Shown: piece after piece, positions 58,974-64,000 of the stretch
How the letters are laid out: each line of letters begins with the position of its first letter
How positions within the stretch are numbered: the first letter of the stretch is position 1
NCBI RefSeq assembly: GCF_003315245.1
Contig: NZ_QNRT01000004.1
Coordinates: 62,001 to 126,000 of the forward strand
Direction: 5' to 3'
Length of the DNA: 64,000 nucleotides
Source: Arenicella xantha
Lineage (GTDB): Bacteria; Pseudomonadota; Gammaproteobacteria; Arenicellales; Arenicellaceae
Translations under genes and position numbers: made by a program
Notes under the pieces: generated by a model
What the model was told of the DNA's origin: nothing
The model's database searches: none
The model's input: only the letters and a program-made list of their open reading frames with translations

Positions 58974-59812
58974 ATGATATCTGCGAAGCGACGTTGGGCT
59001 TTATCAAAGTAAAAAATGCCCAGCATGAAAATGAGAATTGATAGGACGCTAGAAACCATCATCCCAGTGACATCGAACTGTTGGCCGAGAAAACAGGCCC
59101 GTATACCGTTGATCCAGGCATACATAGGATTAAGATATAGAACCCAGCGCCACATTTCTGGAATAGACGATATTGGATAAATAACCGGTGTGACATACAT
59201 CCACACTTGCAGCATAAATGGAATTACAAAGCGAAAATCTCGGTAGGTTACTGTGATAGCGGCGAGCCAGCTTCCTACTCCAATTGACGCGACCATCAGT
59301 CCAGTCAGGAAAAATGGTAAATAAAGCAGGTTCCAAGAAAGCGGCTGAGAATAAAACAACATCAGGACTAAAAGAATAAATGACCCGATAAGGAAATCAA
59401 CTAGCGATACACCGATCGATGCGATGGGAACAATTATCCTAGGAAAATAGACTTTACTGATTAAATTAGCGGACCCAACTAAGGACACTCCGGCCGAGCT
59501 CACTGATGTGGAGAAAAAATTCCAAGCTAGCATTCCAGAGAAAACAAAAATCGGGTATGGAAATCCATCCGACGGGATCTTTGCTAATTTACCAAATATA
59601 AGCGTAAATATAAGCATCATCGTTAATGGCTGAATCACTGCCCAGGCGATGCCCATTACGGTTTGTTTATATCTGACTTTAATATCACGAACTATCATCA
59701 CCCAAATTAGTTCACGGTACGACCAAAGTTCGAGCGCACGTCCGGTAGAATTTTGGTGCTCAGCGTCAATAATAGTTATTGGTCGTGAATTCGACCTGTT
59801 TGAACTTGGCAC
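58970..59812 (-). CDS. Wzm-like polysaccharide ABC transporter permease
   Basis: 280 residues with six membrane spans. The N-terminal amphipathic ELWSYRELIWVMIVRDIKVRYK is typical of Wzm/TagG permeases, and FGKLAKIPSDGFPYPIFVF is the family's conserved first loop. It exports an undecaprenyl-linked polymer to the periplasm. First gene of the minus-strand operon; the 302-base gap upstream is shared with the divergent sulfotransferase-like gene. Confidence 0.94.
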   Translation of the reverse strand: MPSSNRSNSRPITIIDAEHQNSTGRALELWSYRELIWVMIVRDIKVRYKQTVMGIAWAVIQPLTMMLIFTLIFGKLAKIPSDGFPYPIFVFSGMLAWNFFSTSVSSAGVSLVGSANLISKVYFPRIIVPIASIGVSLVDFLIGSFILLVLMLFYSQPLSWNLLYLPFFLTGLMVASIGVGSWLAAITVTYRDFRFVIPFMLQVWMYVTPVIYPISSIPEMWRWVLYLNPMYAWINGIRACFLGQQFDVTGMMVSSVLSILIFMLGIFYFDKAQRRFADII

Positions 59813-60114
59813 GATGCGTTAATTTAGATGATTGCTTTCAGGCTTGATTGTACATCAAAGATTTTCTCTATTGTGATTCGCATTGGGAAAGTCGAGCCGT
59901 TAATTCACATTAAGTTTCACCGAGTGCGAGCATTGTGGTTGCGCGCCAGGCTGTTGCTTGACACTTGTTTGTTCTGGACTTCTATGTCGCACTGGAGAGA
60001 GTCAAACAGCAGTCTATGGTGACGGTATCGCTATTTCGGTGTGATGGCTTTAGCTAGTTTAAAGGTGCTTGTATTGATAAACTGTATTTATATCAATCGC
60101 TCGAACGAATCTAA
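59813..60114. other. Divergent promoter region
   Basis: About 300 bases between the divergent Wzm-like and sulfotransferase-like genes. No gene-like frame is supported; no confident promoter hexamers or repeats could be set. Confidence 0.4.
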
Positions 60115-61083
60115 ATGAAATATATAAAAGCAATAATATGGAAGGTGCGATCGCTTGCCTTGCGTTGTTTAAATATTTTTTTAAGTTGGGTGTATAAATA
60201 TCCGCGATTTAGCAAAGGCCGCAATATTGTCTTCTTTGTCGGTCATGATCGCTCAGGGTCGAGTTGGATTAGCGGAATGCTTGGTAAAGCCGCAAACACT
60301 CTCTACGTATATGAGCCAATAAATGAAGACGCCAGTTTTGTCGGCGACTTTAATTTATACAACACCTGTCTTGCACCTGGGGAGCGCTCCCAGAAGCATG
60401 AAGATATTTTTGATCTGGCATCTTCTGGGTTTGGAGTTAATACTGTGCCCTTTAATAAAATAGCACGTAAGCTCTTTTCAAACCCGACGGTGATTATCAA
60501 GGAAGTTGGCGGCATGTTATTGGGGGAATGGTTTCAGCAACGTTACGGCGGCCAGGTGGTTTTGCTTACTAGGCATCCGGCCCCAGTAGTGCTGTCTAAT
60601 ATGAAAATGGGTTTGGCTAATGCGGATAAATGGCTGGCGGCGATGAGAGCTGACCCGGATTTGTATGCCGATTTTTTGTCTCGTTATGATTTTGAATCTT
60701 TGGGTGAAGATGATGTGGTTACTAAGTTCGCTATTGTCTATTGCGTACGTTACTTAATGGCTTTCTCGCAATGCCACGAAAATTCGGATTGGGTACAAGT
60801 TAACTACGAAGATTTTTGTTTGAATCCAGAGTTAGAGTTTGAAAAATTGTTCACCGCCTTGAAGTTGGATTTTTCAGAATCAATTCGTCAGCATATAAAG
60901 GAAACTAGCGAAGTTGATAAGTCTGAATTCTTTTTTGGCACGTCGAGAAAGTCTCGGCGGATGCTGTATAAATGGCATCAGGAGTGTTCCGCTGAAGATG
61001 AGCGTAAAATTCGTGAAGTTCTGCGAGCCTTTGACTTTCCAATGTACGCAAATGATCGAGACTGGCAACGTAAGCTTGTGTGA
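60115..61083 (+). CDS. Sulfotransferase-like protein
   Basis: 322 residues. A short N-terminal hydrophobic segment (about 11-28) is followed by a PAPS-binding 5'-phosphosulfate loop, FFVGHDRSGSSWISGML (from about 40), and a 3'-phosphate site in LTRHPAPVVLSNM. The VNYEDFCLNP motif also matches. It would transfer sulfate from PAPS to the sugar chain, and it may be membrane-attached. PAPS-making enzymes are not in the window. The acceptor is inferred from the polysaccharide context. Confidence 0.82.
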   Translation: MKYIKAIIWKVRSLALRCLNIFLSWVYKYPRFSKGRNIVFFVGHDRSGSSWISGMLGKAANTLYVYEPINEDASFVGDFNLYNTCLAPGERSQKHEDIFDLASSGFGVNTVPFNKIARKLFSNPTVIIKEVGGMLLGEWFQQRYGGQVVLLTRHPAPVVLSNMKMGLANADKWLAAMRADPDLYADFLSRYDFESLGEDDVVTKFAIVYCVRYLMAFSQCHENSDWVQVNYEDFCLNPELEFEKLFTALKLDFSESIRQHIKETSEVDKSEFFFGTSRKSRRMLYKWHQECSAEDERKIREVLRAFDFPMYANDRDWQRKLV

Positions 61084-61199
61084 ATAAATGTATCGGGGAA
61101 ATTCTATACCTAGTAAAAGTGATATTATTCCCCTGTTACTATCCTGCTCACGTGGTAAATGACTGCATGTGTCGAGGGGTTTGAATGCGCTAGCGCTAT

Positions 61200-62633
61200 G
61201 TGCGTAGCGTTAAGATCGGCAAAAATCTACGGCACAGTGTTTCGATGGTTGTTATTTTCTTTATTTTACTGGTGGTTAGTTGCTATTTCAGCTTCACGCG
61301 CGACTATGGGGTTCTGAAATATCTGTTGATTATTGGCTTTCTGCAAGATCCTGTTCGTAAGCTTATACCTGGTGAGCCGGTTTATATGACGGTAATGGTA
61401 GGGGCCATAGTGGTGTGCGCCTTAGCAAGGCTGCTGATTACCAATCGGGCGATCATTACTGAGCCTTTTGACCGCTGGAACGCGTCATTGTACGCTCCGG
61501 TTCAAGTCTATTTGATATTGATTGCAATACAGTTTGTGCATTCCTTGGTACGTTATGGTCAGCCGATAATTCCTCTTCTGGGAATGATTTTCTATACGGC
61601 GCCATTGGTTGCTATATCGATTGCTTACTCGCAGTTTGATCGTTTCGAGCGCGTAAGGGTTTTGCTTAGAATGTACTGTGCCTTTGGGGCTATTGTTGGG
61701 TTGACGGTGGTGTTGTCATTTATGGGGGTCGAAAGCGCCCTTTTTGGTGAAGTCGGCGAAGGCCTGACCATCTATGATCAGGGCACGATTCTAAAGGCTT
61801 ATGCAGGTTTGATGCGAAGCTCAGAAGTGGCTGGTTGGCATCTGGGCGCAAGTGCTTGTTTTTTACTTATTCTCCTCACAGAGAAGAGCAATTTTAAGAC
61901 GGTGGCGGTCACGGCCGCCGTTATTTTGCTTTTATTAACCGCTATTGTACTAACTGGCAGACGCAAAATGATTCTTCAATTTGTGGTATTTGCTGCGTTA
62001 TATTTTCCATTCCTTCGAATCTATCAGCGTCGTGCCGCATCCGGCTATTTTATAAGTGTCGTCGTTGGTGGTTTTTTTGCGTTTATATTGTTTCTAACCT
62101 TGCTGCCATTGCTTGGTGGGTCTCAATTTGAGCTTTATCTAATGCGTGGTAGCAGTGTGTTCGGTGATGCAACTGGGCGATTCGAAGAGTTAGGTATGGG
62201 GTCTTTAGGGTGGGCGATTAATCAATTTGGCGTGCTGGGTGGGGGGCTGGGTGTGGCCGCCCAAGGTGCGCAACATTTCGGTGGCGCGCTAGCTCATGGC
62301 GCCGCTGAAGGCGGCTTGGGCAAAATAGTATCTGAATTGGGTGTGGTGTCACTAGCTTTAATCGCTTGGTTGCTGTACGCCATGGCTATGCATGTGCATA
62401 AATGCTTATCGCTGATCTCTCAGGTGTTGCCTGATAAATTACCTTTTTCGGTCGGTGTCGCTGTGTTTGCGGCATCAAATGCGCCGACTTTCATTGTTGC
62501 GTCGCAGGTTTTTGGAGACATGTTTATCCTTCTCGTTATCGGCTTGATGGTGGGTTTCTTGTTTGCAATTCCTAAGCTTGTTAAGTTCGAGCTCGAGAAG
62601 CGAAGTGCACAATTACATAAATCTATTAATTGA
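61200..62633 (+). CDS. O-antigen ligase-like membrane protein
   Basis: 477 residues with about ten to twelve membrane spans. It is less conserved than the Wzy-like protein at 44085 but the general shape is that of the O-antigen ligase/polymerase group; the TGRRKMILQF stretch in the middle resembles the usual SRG/GRR-type motif of such proteins. Start is uncertain: GTG at 61200 or ATG at 61245. It may polymerise or ligate the second polymer of the locus. Confidence 0.75.
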   Translation: MRSVKIGKNLRHSVSMVVIFFILLVVSCYFSFTRDYGVLKYLLIIGFLQDPVRKLIPGEPVYMTVMVGAIVVCALARLLITNRAIITEPFDRWNASLYAPVQVYLILIAIQFVHSLVRYGQPIIPLLGMIFYTAPLVAISIAYSQFDRFERVRVLLRMYCAFGAIVGLTVVLSFMGVESALFGEVGEGLTIYDQGTILKAYAGLMRSSEVAGWHLGASACFLLILLTEKSNFKTVAVTAAVILLLLTAIVLTGRRKMILQFVVFAALYFPFLRIYQRRAASGYFISVVVGGFFAFILFLTLLPLLGGSQFELYLMRGSSVFGDATGRFEELGMGSLGWAINQFGVLGGGLGVAAQGAQHFGGALAHGAAEGGLGKIVSELGVVSLALIAWLLYAMAMHVHKCLSLISQVLPDKLPFSVGVAVFAASNAPTFIVASQVFGDMFILLVIGLMVGFLFAIPKLVKFELEKRSAQLHKSIN

Positions 62634-62644
62634 AATTATTGCGA

Positions 62645-64000
62645 ATGAATATACTGGGACTTAATGCCTTTCATGGTGACTCTTCTGCTTGCCTGTTCGT
62701 TGATGGTGTGATGGTCGCCGCTGTGGAGGAGGAGAGATTTCGCCGGATCAAGCACTGGGCGGGATTTCCGAGTGAGTCGATCAGGTTCTGTCTTGATAAG
62801 CAGGGGCTGACTTTGTCTGATGTGGATGCAATCGCAATTAATACAGACCCTAAGGCCGCGCGCTGGAAAAAAATCGGATTTGCGTTATCTGGTAAAGCGT
62901 CGATGGCGCTGGTGCGTGAAAAAATACTGGTTCGAAATAAGCGTAAAGGTATTGCCGAGCATTTGTCTGAGGCTTTCCCAGATCAAGTTTTTAAAGGGAA
63001 AGTTGAGTACGTCGAGCATCATTTGGCGCATTTTGCATCGGCGTATTCAGTGTCGCCTTATTCTGAGGCCAGTATTATATCGGTAGATGGGTTTGGTGAT
63101 TTTGCCAGCGCCGCGACTGGCTTTGGTCGAGCAGGGGAGCTAACCATTGCACGGCGGGTTCACTTTCCGCATTCCCTTGGTATTTTTTATCAAGCGTTGA
63201 CGCAGTATCTGGGGTTTTATCACTACGGGGATGAGTACAAAGTCATGGGGCTCGCGCCATATGGTACGCCGCGCTTTGCCGATAAAATGGACGAAATATT
63301 GCACCATACCGAAGACGGCTTGTTTGAGTTGAATTTGCGCTACTTTCAGCACCATCGCTCTCCAATTGGTTATGAGTGGGACAATGCATCCCCTAAGGTC
63401 AGTCAACTTTTTTCAGATTCGCTTCCTGAATTACTTGGTCCGATTAGAAGCGCTGAGCAAGAGTTAACACAATTTCATTGCGATATTGCGCGGTCGATTC
63501 AGGATGCTTATGAACGGGCTTTTTTTCATATGCTCAATACCATGCATAAAGCGCACCAGACTGACAACCTAACTATTGCCGGTGGATGTGGTATGAACTC
63601 GGTTGCTAATGGAAAAGTGCATTTAAATACTCCATATAAGAATATCTACGTCCAGAGTGCGGCGGGCGATGCGGGCGGGGCGATAGGCGCAGCTGTGGTT
63701 GCGACCCAGCGGGCTGGTCGTCAGGTCGATTTTGACATGTCACATTCTTACTGGGGGCCTGAATATGATGCGTCTACCATAAAGTCATTGTTAGCGGCCA
63801 ACGCGGCGGCTTTGGAGCAGCAGGGATGCTGCGTTAACTTGGATGTGTCTGACGATGAGTTAGTTGATCAGGTGAGTAGCTTTATTATTGATGGTCAAGT
63901 CATTGGGTGGTTTCAGGGCGCGATGGAATGGGGGCCGAGAGCATTGGGTAATCGGTCGATACTGGGTGATCCGCGTCGAGAAGATATGAAAGATATCTTG
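62645..64000 (+). CDS. Carbamoyltransferase (NodU/CmcH family), cut by window end
   Basis: The frame runs open from ATG 62645 to the end of the window (452 codons). It begins MNILGLNAFHGDSSACLF with GLNAFHGDSSA typical of the NodU/CmcH family, has the metal-binding His pair in EHHLAHFASAY, the active-site motif GLAPYG, and the C-terminal WFQGAMEWGPRALGNRS, the YrdC-like carbamoyl-phosphate half. It O-carbamoylates a sugar hydroxyl using carbamoyl phosphate and ATP. About 100-150 residues are expected beyond 64000. Follows the ligase-like gene by 11 bases. Confidence 0.93.
   Translation, partial: MNILGLNAFHGDSSACLFVDGVMVAAVEEERFRRIKHWAGFPSESIRFCLDKQGLTLSDVDAIAINTDPKAARWKKIGFALSGKASMALVREKILVRNKRKGIAEHLSEAFPDQVFKGKVEYVEHHLAHFASAYSVSPYSEASIISVDGFGDFASAATGFGRAGELTIARRVHFPHSLGIFYQALTQYLGFYHYGDEYKVMGLAPYGTPRFADKMDEILHHTEDGLFELNLRYFQHHRSPIGYEWDNASPKVSQLFSDSLPELLGPIRSAEQELTQFHCDIARSIQDAYERAFFHMLNTMHKAHQTDNLTIAGGCGMNSVANGKVHLNTPYKNIYVQSAAGDAGGAIGAAVVATQRAGRQVDFDMSHSYWGPEYDASTIKSLLAANAAALEQQGCCVNLDVSDDELVDQVSSFIIDGQVIGWFQGAMEWGPRALGNRSILGDPRREDMKDIL

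Overview
The window reads as the chromosome of a free-living, probably marine gammaproteobacterium with moderate GC content. The clearest taxonomic sign is the trxB / ftsK-lolA-crcB-serS neighbourhood, a gammaproteobacterial gene order, together with a Wza/Wzc-type exopolysaccharide locus and class II (hybrid) signalling proteins. An Arenicella-like lineage would fit, but that is a guess. I saw no tRNA or rRNA gene, no CRISPR array, no insertion sequence and no prophage.

Layout. Bases 1-11.5 kb are mainly minus-strand housekeeping and signalling genes: an acetaldehyde-type aldehyde dehydrogenase, a membrane hybrid histidine kinase, an unusual membrane-anchored response regulator, an orphan FetB-like permease, a plus-strand FadR-type GntR regulator with two inverted operator copies upstream, a bacterial voltage-gated channel, and PEP carboxylase. 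From 11.6 to 16.8 kb there is a compact plus-strand operon: an exported TPR-CHAT protease-like protein, an ECF sigma factor, a membrane anti-sigma-like protein and a small protein with a dense cysteine cluster, closed by a strong terminator. From 17.3 to 25 kb come an ABC1-family kinase, an ABC exporter pair, an LCAT-like hydrolase, a trypsin-fold protease, a SixA phosphatase, a TraB/GumN protein and a secreted glutaredoxin-like protein. From 24.9 to 36.4 kb lie a YadG/YadH-type ABC pair, redox enzymes (GST-like, HI0933-type flavoprotein, Rieske oxygenase, TrxB), an Smr protein, and ftsK-lolA-crcB-serS.

From 36.6 kb to the end is one large surface-polysaccharide region. A plus-strand operon (36.8-48.7 kb) carries a secreted repeat protein, an outer-membrane barrel, a Wza-like exporter with SH3-like N-terminus, a Wzc-like tyrosine autokinase, a Wzy-like polymerase, UDP-glucuronate decarboxylase and two glycosyltransferases. 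It converges on minus-strand genes (59.8-48.7 kb) that encode a Wzm/Wzt ABC exporter, six glycosyltransferases, a methyltransferase-like protein and an acyltransferase. A second plus-strand set (60.1-64 kb) has a sulfotransferase-like protein, a second O-antigen-ligase-like protein and a carbamoyltransferase cut by the window end. No Wzx flippase and no initiating phosphoglycosyltransferase is inside the window.

The best candidate for an undescribed system is the CHAT - ECF sigma - anti-sigma - Cys-rich operon. The CHAT protein keeps a His/Cys dyad and has an export signal, which places it on the same side of the membrane as the C-terminal half of the anti-sigma-like protein. That suggests a caspase-like periplasmic protease gating a sigma factor, an inference that needs testing.
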